NCBI RefSeq assembly: GCF_000484635.1
Contig: NZ_AXVM01000003.1
Span: 248,001 to 312,000, forward strand
Length of the DNA stretch: 64,000 nucleotides
Direction: 5' to 3'
From: Comamonas badia DSM 17552
Lineage (GTDB): Bacteria; Pseudomonadota; Gammaproteobacteria; Burkholderiales; Burkholderiaceae_C
Shown here: piece by piece, positions 16,954 to 27,042 of the stretch
Layout: each line of letters starts with the position of its first letter
Position numbering within the stretch: the stretch's first letter is position 1
Notes under the pieces: model-generated
Told to the model about the DNA's origin: nothing
The model's database searches: none
What the model saw: the letters and a program-made list of their open reading frames with translations, nothing else
Position numbers and translations under genes: made by a program

Positions 16954-18882
16954 TCAGGGCATGCCATCCTGCGCAAACAGCGTGCACTCCGCCCGCAGCT
17001 TGTGCTGGTCCCCGACACGCCGGGTAAAGCCGATGCGGTCGAAATACTCCAGGATCTGGATGGCGCGCTTGCGGCCCAGCCCGGTCGCATCGCGAAAGTC
17101 CGCCGCCAGCGCCACGCCGCCGTGGGCCGCGCCCACCGCGCGCGCGATCCGGGCGAGCTGCTGCATCGCAGCCGGCGGGTAGTACAGGTCCTTGACGATC
17201 TGGTGCAGTTCGCCGCGGCGCGCCAGGCGGGCCAGCGTGGTACGCACCAGCGGCTCGGGCTCCTGCGCGTGGCGCGCCATGTCGCGCGCCCAGCTGCCTT
17301 CAAAGCCGGCGCCGGCCAGCAGCGGCGCGATCTTCTGGGCAATGCGCGTTTCCGTCTCCGACAGCTGAGCGCCATGGGCCGGCAAGTGCACCACGGCGCC
17401 CTGCAGCACGACCTTGCCATCGGCAGCCAGCCGCGCCAGCAGCGCCTGCCACAGCGCGGCCGGCAGGCGCGGCGCGGCCAGGCGGCGCAGGCGCGCGCTG
17501 TCGGGGCCAGGCTCATCGGGCTGGCGGGCATGGAAGGCTTGCAGCGCCTGCAGCGCCGCATCGCCAATCACTTCCGTTTGCGTAGCGCCTAGCGCTTGTC
17601 CTGTCTGCCTCAAAGCCATATTCGGCACATAATCTGGCGGCAACTCACGCCAGCCCTGCGCAGCGGCAAAACGTGCGAGATCCACCCCGCAGGGCGCGAC
17701 GGCGAGCAAGGCCGACAGCCGCGCCGCGGGGGTCGGCTGCTGCAGCGCGGCCAGCGCGGCCAGCCGCTGCGGCGTGCGGCGGTAGCGCGTGGGGGCAAAG
17801 GGGTCGATCACCTTGCCGCCCGCCAGCGTGCGGCTGGCCGCGCTGTCGCGCAGCAGCACGCGTTCGCCCTGCCAGGCGCCCACGGGCACCTGCAGCACCA
17901 GTTGCGCCAGCGCGCTGGCGCCCGGGGCGAGCAGGTCGGTATCCAGCAGCGCGACGGTGGCGCTCACCTGCGCGGCGCCGATATGCGCCAGCACATGCGC
18001 GCCGGAGCGCAGCGCCTGCGCCTCGCCGGGCCAGAGCGTGAGCCGCATGTCCAGGCGCTGCGTGGCAACGGCCGTGCCGGGCGCCACCAGCCATTGGCCA
18101 CGAGCAACCCCATCGCGCGCCAGCCCCGCCAGCGCCACCGCGCAGCGCTGGCCGGCATGGGCGCTGTCCACCGCCTGGTTCTGCGCATGCAGGCTGCGCA
18201 CGCGCAGCGTCGCGGGCGTGCCCGTGGCGGCGGGCACCAGCGCCAGCTCGTCACCCACGCGCACGCGGCCGGCGTGGATGGTGCCGGTCACCACCGTGCC
18301 CGTACCGGCAAGCGTGAAGGCCCGGTCAATCGCCAGGCGCAAGCCTAGAGATTCAAAACCTGTCGCAGCGCTTGCTGCATCAGCACTGGCAGCTTCAAAC
18401 AGCAGAGTACGCAAGGCCTCAACGCCGGCGCCCGTCTGCGCCGACACCGCGACGACCGGGGCCTGCGCAAGGCTGGTGCCGGCGATCAATTGGGCGACCT
18501 CGCTGCGCACCTGCGCCATGCGCTGCGCGTCCGCGCGATCCGCCTTGGTGATGACCACTGCGCCGCGCGCAATGCCCAGCAGCGAGAGCACGGCCAGGTG
18601 CTCGCGCGTCTGCGGCATCACGCCATCGTCCGCCGCCACCAGCAGCAACGCAAAGTCGATGCCGCTGGCGCCCGCCACCATGGTGTGCACCAGCCGTTCG
18701 TGCCCGGGCACGTCGATGAAGCCGATGCGCTCGCCGCCCGGGGCATCCAGATAGGCATAGCCCAGCGCTATGCTGATGCCGCGCTTTTTCTCTTCGGGCA
18801 GACGGTCGGTATCCACCCCGGTGAGCGCGCGCACCAGCGTGGTCTTGCCATGGTCGATATGACCTGCGGTACCTACTATCAT
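16954..18882 (-). CDS. selB: Selenocysteine-specific elongation factor SelB
   Basis: A 642-residue translation factor. The N-terminal GTPase shows [10 protein letters not shown] (residues 7-16), the DVPGHE motif, and TKAD. C-terminal winged-helix repeats bind the SECIS hairpin. It brings selenocysteinyl-tRNA to the ribosome at UGA, here needed for fdnG. It overlaps selA by four bases. Two stretches inside the gene (17583-17620 and 18346-18395) resemble the dispersed genomic repeat and encode peptides ([23 protein letters not shown]) that look like lineage-specific insertions in loops. Confidence 0.95.
   Translation of the reverse strand: MIVGTAGHIDHGKTTLVRALTGVDTDRLPEEKKRGISIALGYAYLDAPGGERIGFIDVPGHERLVHTMVAGASGIDFALLLVAADDGVMPQTREHLAVLSLLGIARGAVVITKADRADAQRMAQVRSEVAQLIAGTSLAQAPVVAVSAQTGAGVEALRTLLFEAASADAASAATGFESLGLRLAIDRAFTLAGTGTVVTGTIHAGRVRVGDELALVPAATGTPATLRVRSLHAQNQAVDSAHAGQRCAVALAGLARDGVARGQWLVAPGTAVATQRLDMRLTLWPGEAQALRSGAHVLAHIGAAQVSATVALLDTDLLAPGASALAQLVLQVPVGAWQGERVLLRDSAASRTLAGGKVIDPFAPTRYRRTPQRLAALAALQQPTPAARLSALLAVAPCGVDLARFAAAQGWRELPPDYVPNMALRQTGQALGATQTEVIGDAALQALQAFHARQPDEPGPDSARLRRLAAPRLPAALWQALLARLAADGKVVLQGAVVHLPAHGAQLSETETRIAQKIAPLLAGAGFEGSWARDMARHAQEPEPLVRTTLARLARRGELHQIVKDLYYPPAAMQQLARIARAVGAAHGGVALAADFRDATGLGRKRAIQILEYFDRIGFTRRVGDQHKLRAECTLFAQDGMP
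17583..17620. repeat. Dispersed palindromic-repeat fragment inside selB
   Basis: The plus-strand text TAGCGCCTAGCGCTTGTCC is a core of the repeat family seen at 42736-42792. It lies in frame within selB, in the linker between the GTPase part and the winged-helix repeats. Confidence 0.45.
18346..18395. repeat. Dispersed palindromic-repeat copy inside selB
   Basis: Read on the minus strand it runs TTTGAAGCTGCCAGTGCTG, then AGCAAGCGCTGCGACAGG. This follows the arm-loop-arm order of the intergenic copy at 42736-42792. It is in frame and adds a loop rich in Ala and Ser. Confidence 0.5.
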
Positions 18883-20360
18883 GAAGATAGCTGATTGCGC
18901 ATGCCTGTCATGCGCAAATGGCCAATTTCTTTGATGAATTCACCCGGTTCTTCCAGGCAGCGCATGTCCAGCAGCAGCCGGTCTTCATGGATGCGGCCGA
19001 TCACCGGCAGCGGCAGACCGCGCAGCGCGGCGCACAGGGCTTCGAGTGCGCGTCCGCTGCCCTTCCTGTCCGCCGGCGCGATCGCCAGGCCGGCGGAAGG
19101 CAGGCGCTCCACCGGCAGCGATCCGGAGCCTATCTGCCCCTGCAGCGCGACCGTCTCCACGGTGAAGCCCGGCGCCAGCGCAGCCTGCAGCACGGGCAGC
19201 ACGGCGCGGGCGGCAGCCTCGATGTCGGCCAGCGGGCGGGTCAGCAGCCGCAGCGTGGGCAGCGCCTGCGCCAGGTGCTCGGGGCGCAGGTAAAGCTGCA
19301 GCGTGGCTTCAAGCGCCGCCAGCGGCAGCTTGCTCATGCGCAGCGCCCGCTTCATCGGGTGCGCCTTGATGCGCGCCACCAGCGCCTTGCCGCCGACGAT
19401 CAGTCCGGCCTGCGGGCCGCCGAGCAGTTTGTCGCCGCTGAAGGTGACGAGATCGCAGCCGTCCTGCAGCATCTGGCGCGGCGTGGGTTCCGCCGGCAGG
19501 CCATGGGCAGTCATGTCGATCAGCGCGCCGCTGCCCAGGTCGGTCACCAGCGGCAGGCCATGGGCGCGGGCGATGGGTGCCAGCCGCGCCTCGCTCACCG
19601 CGCTGGCGAAGCCCTCGACGCGGTAGTTGCTGGTGTGCACCTTCATCAAGAGCGCGGTGCGCTCGCCGATGGCGCCCTCGTAGTCGCGCGCGTGCGTGCG
19701 GTTGGTGGTGCCCACCTCGACCAGCCGCGCACCGGCGCTTGCCATCACGTCGGGCATGCGAAACGCACCGCCGATCTCCACCAGCTCGCCGCGCGAGACG
19801 ATCACCTCGCGCCCGGGTGCCAGCGCCGCCAGCGTGAGCAGCACGGCGGCGGCGTTGTTGTTCACCACCGTGGCCGCCTCGGCGCCGGTCAGCTCGCACA
19901 GCAGGTCTTCGACCAGGCTGTCGCGGTCGCCGCGGCGCCCGGTCTCCAGATCGAATTCCAGGTTGTTGGGCGCGGCCATCAGCGCCTGCATCCGCGCGAT
20001 CGCCGCCTGCGGCAGCAGGGCACGGCCCAAATTGGTATGCAGCACCGTGCCGGTGAGGTTGAGCACACGGCGCATGCGCGGCGCCAGGCGCTGCCGCACG
20101 CGCTGCGCAAGAGCGGCCGCCAGCGATTCGGGCTCGACCGATGGCAAAGGCAATGCGCCCGCCAGCGCCTGCGTGCGCAGCGCGGCCAGCAGCGCCCGCG
20201 CCTCGCCGGCGACCAGGCTATGGCCATGCTCGGCGACCAGCGCTGCCACAGCCTGCAGGCGCAGCAGTTTGTCGAGCGCAGGCAGGTCCTGCGGTCTGGC
20301 GGCTTCGATGATCGAGGGAGCCGATGAACCGCGCACCGCGGATTCCTCTGGCGCGCTCAT
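18879..20360 (-). CDS. selA: L-seryl-tRNA(Sec) selenium transferase SelA
   Basis: A 493-residue PLP enzyme that converts seryl-tRNA(Sec) to selenocysteinyl-tRNA. The PLP-lysine region VTFSGDKLLGGPQAG and the upstream VVNNNAAAVLLTL and GSGALIDM motifs are clear. It overlaps fdhE by one base upstream and selB by four bases downstream, so the three form a tight transcription unit. The last dozen codons fall in a copy of the dispersed repeat (18881-18925), so the extreme C-terminus is probably lineage-specific. Confidence 0.95.
   Translation of the reverse strand: MSAPEESAVRGSSAPSIIEAARPQDLPALDKLLRLQAVAALVAEHGHSLVAGEARALLAALRTQALAGALPLPSVEPESLAAALAQRVRQRLAPRMRRVLNLTGTVLHTNLGRALLPQAAIARMQALMAAPNNLEFDLETGRRGDRDSLVEDLLCELTGAEAATVVNNNAAAVLLTLAALAPGREVIVSRGELVEIGGAFRMPDVMASAGARLVEVGTTNRTHARDYEGAIGERTALLMKVHTSNYRVEGFASAVSEARLAPIARAHGLPLVTDLGSGALIDMTAHGLPAEPTPRQMLQDGCDLVTFSGDKLLGGPQAGLIVGGKALVARIKAHPMKRALRMSKLPLAALEATLQLYLRPEHLAQALPTLRLLTRPLADIEAAARAVLPVLQAALAPGFTVETVALQGQIGSGSLPVERLPSAGLAIAPADRKGSGRALEALCAALRGLPLPVIGRIHEDRLLLDMRCLEEPGEFIKEIGHLRMTGMRNQLSS
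18881..18925. repeat. Dispersed palindromic repeat at the selA/selB junction
   Basis: GATAGCTGATTGCGCATG is followed by a perfect 9-base inverted repeat (TTGCGCATG at 18895-18903 and CATGCGCAA at 18909-18917) and AAATGGCC. It supplies the end of selA and sits directly before the selB start. Confidence 0.55.
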
Positions 20361-21355
20361 CAGGCGCCTCCGGGCTCGGCTTCAGGGTCGCCAAACAGCA
20401 GCAGCAGGTTGGTGCCGCTGCGGATGTAGCCCTCCTCGGAGACCAGCAGGTCCAGCGTGAGCGAGGCGAGGTCGTCGGCCACCGGCTCCACATGCACCTC
20501 GCGTGCCATGTGCATGGCCTTGAGGTAGTGCCTGCATTCGTCGCAGGTTTCGGCCTCTATCGCCGGCGCCTTCTCGGGGTCGGCGGCAGCGTCCGCCGCC
20601 TGCAGGCCGCGGTAGCGCACGGATTTGTCCGAGAGGCAATGCGTGCACTGCACGCGCTCCATCAGCCACTGGGCGCTGCACAGGCTGCAGCAGAGATAGC
20701 GCTGGCCCTCCTGCTTGCCGCCCACGCGCATGAGGCTGGCGGTGGGTGCGCTGTTGCAGCAGGGGCAGCGATTGCTGTTTTCGCGCGGCCTGAAAACCGT
20801 CGGGCCCAACTGGCTGGTGCTGGTGACCAGATGCACCCAATAAAGCTGCAGACCGGCGGCGATCAGCGGCGCGGCCGCCAGATCCAGCCCCAGCGTGATG
20901 CCGGCCAACAGCCGGTCGGCCTGCTGCTCCAGCACCTCGTCGGAAAGGTCCGCCACCGCCTGCACGCCGGCGCGCGCCGGGCTGTCCGCGGGCAGCTTTT
21001 GCAGCACCTGCGCCAGCAGCGCGCGCAGCTCGCCGCGCCAGGCGGGGTCGCGCGGCCAGCGGTCGGTGGCCAGCAGCGCGCTGCCGTCCTGCGCCGCCGC
21101 GTCGATCTGCGCCTGCGTGGGAATCGGCACCTGGGGGAACTGCGGCAGGCGCGCGTGCTGCGCCTCGCAGACCACGGCCATGAACATCAGGTAGTCGCGC
21201 ATCGCGTGGTCGGCGGCCTTCTGGCGCAGGCGCAGCGCGCGATCGGCAAACACGTTGCCGCGCTTGGGCAGCAGCAGCAGCGGCACATCGAGCGAGGAAC
21301 GCAGCGCGATTTCCTCGGGCGTGTGCTGGAACGGTTGGTAGTCGGGCGAGTTCAA
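20360..21355 (-). CDS. fdhE: Formate dehydrogenase accessory protein FdhE
   Basis: A 331-residue protein with the paired rubredoxin-like cysteine motifs of FdhE (CPCC...; CSLC; CTHC; CDEC in the C-terminal half). FdhE is needed for maturation of respiratory Tat-exported formate dehydrogenases. It follows fdnI after a strong terminator (21390-21429), so it may depend on read-through or a weak promoter in the 94-base gap. It is first in the fdhE-selA-selB unit. Confidence 0.92.
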   Translation of the reverse strand: MNSPDYQPFQHTPEEIALRSSLDVPLLLLPKRGNVFADRALRLRQKAADHAMRDYLMFMAVVCEAQHARLPQFPQVPIPTQAQIDAAAQDGSALLATDRWPRDPAWRGELRALLAQVLQKLPADSPARAGVQAVADLSDEVLEQQADRLLAGITLGLDLAAAPLIAAGLQLYWVHLVTSTSQLGPTVFRPRENSNRCPCCNSAPTASLMRVGGKQEGQRYLCCSLCSAQWLMERVQCTHCLSDKSVRYRGLQAADAAADPEKAPAIEAETCDECRHYLKAMHMAREVHVEPVADDLASLTLDLLVSEEGYIRSGTNLLLLFGDPEAEPGGA

Positions 21356-21389
21356 GATCGGTCAGCTTCTCAATGAGAAAAAACAGCAC

Positions 21390-21429
21390 AAAAAAAGGCC
21401 GCCTCGGTGCAGAACACCCGCAGGCGGCC
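21390..21429 (-). terminator. Rho-independent terminator after fdnI
   Basis: On the minus strand, GGCCGCCT and AGGCGGCC form a perfect 8-bp stem around a 17-base loop and are followed by seven T residues. It lies 20 bases after the fdnI stop and before fdhE, which would limit expression of the accessory and Sec genes relative to the structural subunits. Confidence 0.9.
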
Positions 21430-21449
21430 CGGATTTCAGAAGGACAAGG

Positions 21450-22079
21450 TCACTTCTTGCCGGCCACCTGATCACGGTACCAGAGCGGATGGTGGTGCCT
21501 GGCCCACGCGGCGCTTACGGTACCACGCACCATGGCGCCAATCGTGCCCTTGACCCAGATGGCAGCGTAGGCATGCACGATCACGCCCAGCACCAGCACG
21601 AAGGCGGCGATGGCATGCAGCAGCACGGCGATGCGCTGCAGCGGGATGGGCACGCTGGCGGCAAACCACGCCTGCCAGAACAGCAGGCCGGTGACCAGCA
21701 GCACGATGAGGCAGAGCGTGAACAGCCAGAAGACGAGCTTCTGCCCGCCGTTGTACTTGCCCACGGCCGGCATCTTCGCCGCATTGCCTTCGGAGATCAG
21801 CTTGCTCGCGCTGCCCAGCCACGCGGAATCCTCCTTGCGCCAGACGTTGGCGCCCACGAACATGAAGAACATGCCCAGGAACAGCAGGAACATGGCGATG
21901 CCGATGTAAGGGTGCAGGATGCGCGTCCACTGCGGCCCGCCCAGCAGGTTGGTGAGCCAGAACAGCGCGGGGTGAAAGAGCGCGAAGCCCGATACCCCCG
22001 CGAGCACGAAGCAGGTGACGACGGCCCAGTGGTTGGAGCGCTGGCCCGCGCTGTAGCGTTGCAATTGGGGCGATTTCAT
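21450..22079 (-). CDS. fdnI: Formate dehydrogenase cytochrome b556 subunit (gamma)
   Basis: A 209-residue integral membrane subunit with about four transmembrane segments and His residues in or near helices ([33 protein letters not shown]) expected to ligate two haems b. It passes electrons from the iron-sulfur subunit to quinone. The start overlaps the fdnH stop (ATGA). Length and order alpha-beta-gamma match respiratory formate dehydrogenases N/O. Confidence 0.92.
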   Translation of the reverse strand: MKSPQLQRYSAGQRSNHWAVVTCFVLAGVSGFALFHPALFWLTNLLGGPQWTRILHPYIGIAMFLLFLGMFFMFVGANVWRKEDSAWLGSASKLISEGNAAKMPAVGKYNGGQKLVFWLFTLCLIVLLVTGLLFWQAWFAASVPIPLQRIAVLLHAIAAFVLVLGVIVHAYAAIWVKGTIGAMVRGTVSAAWARHHHPLWYRDQVAGKK

Positions 22080-22957
22080 TGCTGCTCTCCTTCGGTTGCA
22101 TCCTCGGGCGTCTCCAGCGGGCCCTTGCGCAGGTAGTGGAACCACCCGGCAAACGCCGCACCCACCATCACGGCCAGGCCGATCGGCTTGGCCAGGCCCT
22201 TCCACAGGCCGACCGCCGCGCTGATGTGCGGATCGCGCGGCAGGCCGGTCAGCTCGGGCTGGTCGGCATGCTTGAGCACGTACATCACGTGCGTGCCGCC
22301 CACGCCCGCCGGGTTGTAGACGCCGGCATTGGCGTAGCCGCGCTCCTTCAGTTCCACGGTGCGCTGCTGGGCGTGCTCCAGCATGTCCTCCTTGGTGCCG
22401 AAGGTGATGGCCCCGGTCGGGCAGGTCTTGACGCAGGCCGGCTCGATGCCCTCGCTCACGCGGTCGGAGCAAAGCGAGCATTTGTACGCCTTGTTGTCCT
22501 TCTCGCTGATGCGCGGGATGTCGAACGGGCAGCCCTTGACGCAGTAGCCGCAGCCTATGCAGTGCTCGCTGATGAAGTCCACGATGCCGTTGGAATACTT
22601 CACGATGGCGCCCGGCGACGGACAGGCCTTGAGGCACCCCGGGTCTTCGCAGTGCATGCAGCCGTCCTTGCGGATCAGCCATTCGAGCTTGTCCTTTTCA
22701 GGCTCCACCTCGAAGAAGCGCATCAGCGTCCAGCTCTGCGGCGAGAGGTCCGCGGGGTTGTCGTACACGCCCAGGTTGCTGCCCACGTCGTCGCGCAGGT
22801 CGTTCCACTCCGAACATGCCACCTGGCAGGCCTTGCAGCCTATGCACTTGGAGACATCGATCAGCTTGGCGACCTCGGCGACATGGGTGCGCGCCTGGGG
22901 CGGTGGCGTTGTCGTGGCCGAGCGGGCGACCACATCCAGTGATTGCAGACTCGACAT
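22076..22957 (-). CDS. fdnH: Formate dehydrogenase iron-sulfur subunit (beta)
   Basis: A 293-residue ferredoxin-like subunit with four [4Fe-4S] cysteine clusters ([42 protein letters not shown] with CVKTC) and a C-terminal membrane anchor (about residues 255-275, [14 protein letters not shown]). It wires the alpha active site to the cytochrome b subunit. It lies 2 bases after fdnG. Confidence 0.93.
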   Translation of the reverse strand: MSSLQSLDVVARSATTTPPPQARTHVAEVAKLIDVSKCIGCKACQVACSEWNDLRDDVGSNLGVYDNPADLSPQSWTLMRFFEVEPEKDKLEWLIRKDGCMHCEDPGCLKACPSPGAIVKYSNGIVDFISEHCIGCGYCVKGCPFDIPRISEKDNKAYKCSLCSDRVSEGIEPACVKTCPTGAITFGTKEDMLEHAQQRTVELKERGYANAGVYNPAGVGGTHVMYVLKHADQPELTGLPRDPHISAAVGLWKGLAKPIGLAVMVGAAFAGWFHYLRKGPLETPEDATEGEQQ

Positions 22958-22959
22958 GG

Positions 22960-25900
22960 CTACACCTTTTCAATGTTGACGAGGAAGGCCTTGAACTCCG
23001 GCGTCTGCGAGTTGGCGTCGCCCACGAACGGCGTCAACGCGTTGGCCAGATAGCCATTCTTCGTCTGTCCCTTGAAACCCCAGTGGATGGGAATGCCCAC
23101 CAGATGCACCGGCTTGCCGTCGATGATGAACGGCTTGATGCGCTTGGTGACCACGGCCTTGGTGACGATCGAAGCACGGATGCTGCTGACCTTCACCGTG
23201 TCGCCCTTCTTGATGCCCTTCTCCTTCGCAAGCTCCTCGCTGATCTCGACGAAGGCCTCGGGCTGCATGATGGCATTCAGCTTGGAGTGCTTGGTCCAGT
23301 AGTGGAAGTGCTCGGTCAGGCGGTAGGTCGTCGCGGCATAGGGGAACTTGTCCTTGGTGCCGAAATTGCCCTCTTCGCTCTTGAAGATGCGCACCACCGG
23401 ATTGCTCAGCGCCTTGGGGTTGTCCGGGTGCAGCAGGTTCACGCCCACCGGCGTCTCGATCGGCTCATAGTGCTCTGGGAAGGGGCCATCCGCCATGCCG
23501 ATGGCATGCAGGTGCGCCACGCCCTCGGGCGTCATGATGAACGAACCCATGCCGATTTCCGGCTTGGCCGTGGGCAGCATGTCGGGCACGTCGGCGCCGG
23601 TCCAGACCGAACCGTTCCAGTACTCGTACTTCTTGTTCGGCGCCCAGGGCTTGCCATCCTTGTCCGCGCTGGCGCGGTTGTAAAGAATGCGCCGGTTGGC
23701 CGGCCAGGAGAAGCCGAAGTTCTGGTACACGCCCCAGCCCGTCGGGTCCGACAGGTCGCGGCGCGCCGTCAGGTTGCCCGCCTCGGACCAGGCGCCCGCA
23801 TACAGCCAGTTGCCGCAGGCGGTGGAGCCGTCGTCGCGCAGGAGCGCGAAGCCCGCCACCTGCTGCCCGGCCTTGACCAGCACCGCGGGCGGCGCATCGG
23901 GCTTGGCCGGGTCCGCCGGCGCCAGCACGTCGCTGATCGCCCGCCCGCTGATCTCGCGCAGCAGCTCGGCCGCCGTCGGCCTGTCCGGGATGACGTAGGG
24001 CCAGTCCAGATTCAGGATGGGCTCCGGGAAGGCGCCGCCATCCTTGGCGTACATCGCACGCAGGCGCACGAAGAGCTCGGCCATGATCTCGGAATCGACC
24101 TTGGCCTCGCCCGGGGGCTCGACCGCTTCTTCCTTCCAGATCGCGACGCGGCTGGAATTGGTGAAGCTGCCCTGCTCCTCGGCAAAGCAGGCGCCCGGCA
24201 GGCGGAAGACCTCGGTCTGGATTTCTTCCGGCTTGACGTCGTTGAACTCGCCGAAATTGCGCCAGAACTCGCTCGTCTCGGTCTCCAGCGGGTCGATCAT
24301 CACCAGGTACTTGAGCTTCTTCAGGCCCTCCAGCAGCTTGGGCTTGTTGGACACCGTCGCCAGCGGGTTGAAGCCCTGCGAGATGAAACCGCCCATCTTG
24401 CCCTGGTTCATCAGCTCGAACATGTGCATCACGTCGAACGCGCCGGGGAACTTGGGCACCCAGTCGTAGCAGAAGTTGTTGTCCCTGGTCGCGGCCTTGC
24501 CGTAGTAGGACTTCATCAGGCTGTTGAAGAAGCGCGAGAAGTTGCTCCAGTAGTTGAACTGGTTGGGCCGCAGCGCCCTGGGCGTGAGCCGCTTGATGTA
24601 GCCCTCGTAGGTGGTGTCGCTGTCCATCGGCGCGCCCAGGTAGCCCGAAAGCACCTCGGCATAGGCGTTCATGTCGGTCACGCCCTGCACGTTGGAGTGC
24701 CCGCGCAGCGCATTCACGCCGCCGCCCGGCCGCCCCATGTTGCCCAGCAGCAGCTGGATCATCGCCATGGTGCGGATGTTCTGGCTGCCCACGGTGTGCT
24801 GCGTCCAGCCCAGCGCATAGCAGATGGTGCTGGTCTTGTCCGGCGCGGACATCTCGCCCAGCATTTCGCAGATCTTCAGGAACTTGTCCTTGGGCGTGCC
24901 GCAGATCTTCTCCACCATCTCCGGCGTGTAGCGGCTGTAGTGGTGCTTGAGCTGCTGATAGACGCACAGCGGATCCTGCAGGCTCTCATCGACCTTGACG
25001 AAACCGTCCTCGCCCAGCTGATAGCCCCAGGTGGACTTGTCGTACGAGCGCTTGGCCTCGTCGTAGCCGCTGAACAGGCCGTTTTCCAGCTTGAAGCCGG
25101 GCTTGAGCAGGAAGGTGGCATCGGTATTGAACTTGACGTAATCGTGGTGGATCTTGTCGTTGATCAAAAGCCAGTTGATGACGCCGCCGAGGAAGGCGAT
25201 GTCACTGCCATTGCGGATGGGCGCGTAGAAATCCGCCACCGCCGAGGTGCGGTTGAAGCGCGGATCCACCGAGATCAGCTTGGCCTTGCGCTTCTGCATG
25301 GCCTCCACCACCCACTTGAAGCCAACCGGGTGGGCTTCGGCGGCATTGCCGCCCATCACAAGAATCAGATCGGCATTGCGAATGTCGGTCCATGAATTGG
25401 TCATCGCTCCGCGACCGAATGTCGGGCCCAGACTGGTCACCGTCGGTGCGTGTCAAACGCGTGCTTGTGTATCGATCCCCACCATGCCAAGGGCGCGTGC
25501 GACCTTGACCGAGATATAGCTGGATTCATTGGAAGACGAACTGCAGATCAGGAAACCGGTGGACAGCCAGCGGTTCACCGTCGTGCCGGCATCGTTCTTG
25601 AGCTGGAAGTTCGCATCCCGGTCCGCCTTCATGTGCTTGGTGATGCGGTTCAACGCGTCTTCCCAAGAGATGCGCTTCCATTCCTTGGTGCCGGGTTCGC
25701 GCACCTCGGGGAATTTGACGCGCCCGGGGGAGTTGATCATGTCCATCACGCCTGCGCCCTTGGGGCACAGCGAGCCGCGGCTCACGGGGTTGCCCGGGTC
25801 GCCCTCGACGTGGATCACCTTGCGCGTCGCATTCTTCGACTTGTCGCCCAGGGTGTAGATCAGCATGCCGCAACTCACCGAGCAGTACGGGCAGGTACTG

Positions 25901-26040
25901 CGGGTGACCGTGGCGGCGGTCAGCTTGTAGGCGCGTGTCTCGGCCAGCGCGGCGGTGGGTGAAAAGCCCAGGGCCACCATGCTGGAACCGAGCAGTCCCG
26001 CCCCGCTGACGCGGAAGAACTGTCTGCGGTGCATGTCCAT
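22960..26040 (-). CDS. fdnG: Formate dehydrogenase major subunit, selenoprotein
   Basis: A molybdopterin selenoprotein of 1026 residues including selenocysteine. The reading frame is interrupted by TGA at 25453-25455, which is codon 196. It is flanked by TQARV and [15 protein letters not shown], the same context and position as Sec in E. coli FdnG. ATG 26040 follows AAAGGAGA and gives a twin-arginine signal peptide ([15 protein letters not shown]). An N-terminal [4Fe-4S] motif ([10 protein letters not shown]) is present. It oxidises periplasmic formate to CO2. SelA and SelB are encoded in the same gene block. Annotation pipelines that read TGA as stop would split it into two genes. Confidence 0.96.
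25410..25455 (-). promoter_or_regulatory. Bacterial SECIS element with UGA codon
   Basis: Directly after the in-frame TGA the minus strand reads CACGCACCGACGGTGACC, then AGTCTGGGCC. A small hairpin with CCA/UGG or GGU...GCC pairing and an AGUCU apical loop can form at the usual distance from the UGA, similar to the loop region in E. coli fdh SECIS elements. This is the expected SelB binding site. The exact pairing was judged by eye. Confidence 0.6.
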
Positions 26041-26137
26041 CGGAAACTCTCCTTTCGGTTGTGGAGAAAAAGCCATGCTTCCGATGGCAGTAAAAAGCCC
26101 TGCTATCGAAAGATGCAAGGCCAGTCTAGGTATTTGG

Positions 26138-26165
26138 CAGGGTTTGTTACATCAGGTAAACCCTG
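26138..26165. promoter_or_regulatory. Inverted repeat upstream of fdnG
   Basis: CAGGGTTT (26138-26145) and AAACCCTG (26158-26165) form a perfect 8-base inverted repeat with a 12-base centre, about 98 bases before the fdnG start and 43 after the end of the NIPSNAP gene. There is no T-run, so an operator is more likely than a terminator. The protein that would bind it is unknown. Confidence 0.35.
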
Positions 26166-26207
26166 ATGCAAAGTCGCGTAGGCGCCTGCAGGGCGACTTT
26201 CGCTGCG

Positions 26208-26534
26208 CTACGGATGCGGCCCCCATGGAGCGGCCAGCAGCAACTGGTTGTTCTGCGCCTTCAGAAGCGGGCGCAGCTGCACGGCGAAGGCCAGAAAATC
26301 CTGGTCCTGAAACAGGCGGGCCCAGAAATCCCGCCGTTGCTCGTCGCCTTCAAAACGCCACAGGTGGATGAGCTGGTGCAGTTCCCCGGTATCCGAGGTG
26401 AAATAGCCGATCAGATTCTTGGCGAACCCTCCTGCCTCCAGCGCCGGCATGCCAAAGTCCCGGTACAGGCGTACGACCTCGGGCATCTTGCCCACGTAGA
26501 CAGAGTAAGTGCGTTTTTCGTAAATGACTGGCAT
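26208..26534 (-). CDS. NIPSNAP family protein
   Basis: A 108-residue protein with the NIPSNAP (dimeric alpha/beta barrel) pattern: YEKRTYSVYVGKMPEVVRLY near the start, NLIGYFTSDTGELHQLIHLW in the middle and FWARLFQDQDF later. Small NIPSNAP proteins often accompany degradative enzymes, but no clear partner is adjacent. It lies between the fdn operon and the distal end of the integron array and may be chromosomal or a former cassette. Confidence 0.85.
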   Translation of the reverse strand: MPVIYEKRTYSVYVGKMPEVVRLYRDFGMPALEAGGFAKNLIGYFTSDTGELHQLIHLWRFEGDEQRRDFWARLFQDQDFLAFAVQLRPLLKAQNNQLLLAAPWGPHP

Positions 26535-26593
26535 GGTTCAATCGCTTTCAAAAAAGCCATGAGAAAGGTACTGGAGCATTGTCAGCCAGCCCC

Positions 26594-26621
26594 ATGAAGC
26601 CCAGAGGTTCGCAGGCTTCAT
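26594..26621. other. Hairpin between NIPSNAP gene and integron end
   Basis: ATGAAGCC (26594-26601) and GGCTTCAT (26614-26621) form a perfect 8-bp stem with a 12-base loop, lying between the NIPSNAP gene and the frameshifted DUF3861 gene. It lacks a T-tract on either strand. It may mark the distal edge of the integron, but I cannot show that. Confidence 0.3.
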
Positions 26622-26672
26622 TGCACAGCACCCACACCCCAAGACCGGCAGCGGCTGCCCACTGCGGCGGCC

Positions 26673-26965
26673 TCATTGCTTTACGGTGCCTTTCAGCCGC
26701 TTCATGAAACTGAGAAAGTGCGGCCAAAATTCAGCAAACAAGGGATTGGTGCGATTTTCAGCAGCACTTCACCGAAAAGCTTTTGTCCAACCACAAAAGC
26801 GGCGGTAGTCTGATCGTCAAATAGCTCTCGGCGGCGAACCAGCTCGACAATTCCCATTATTTCATCATGGTTCCCGGCCTCAAATACCAATGGCGCTTGG
26901 CTCACTGGATTTCCGTCAGAGTCAGCGATGTATTCGAGTGTGATGCGATAGCGATGTTGCTTCAT
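26673..26965 (-). pseudogene. DUF3861-family gene with a one-base frameshift
   Basis: From ATG 26965 (GTG 26977 is possible) the frame encodes MKQHRYRITLEYIADSDG... ending in GQKLFGEVLLK, a good match to the DUF3861 family. It then shifts at the A-run complementary to 26755-26758 into a short non-family tail, stopping at TGA 26702. Adding one A restores NRTNPLFAEFWPHFLSFMKR... to a stop at 26673, which is the family C-terminus. The gene is therefore broken by loss of one A, or the assembly has a homopolymer error. It sits at the distal end of the integron array, where a decayed half attC precedes it. Confidence 0.8.
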
Positions 26966-26998
26966 GGAAAAACTCACAAGGATGATTGAGCAGTTTTT

Positions 26999-27027
26999 GG
27001 GCTGACGGCTGTGATGAATAGTCAGAC
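26999..27027 (-). repeat. Half attC site (decayed)
   Basis: On the minus strand GTCTGACTATTCATCACAGC aligns with the left half (R'' and L'') of the canonical sites in this array, but no matching right half follows before the DUF3861 gene. It probably marks a former cassette junction. Confidence 0.4.
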
Positions 27028-27042
27028 AGAAATTAAAAATAA

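Noticed and set aside
22816-25395. 859-codon open frame on plus, antisense to fdnG
   Set aside because: Arg/His/Leu-rich translation without domains; it is the shadow of a GC-rich gene.
25441-25460. TGA in fdnG as a nonsense mutation or pseudogene
   Set aside because: Position and flanking residues match the Sec codon of known FdnG, a hairpin follows, and selA/selB are adjacent.
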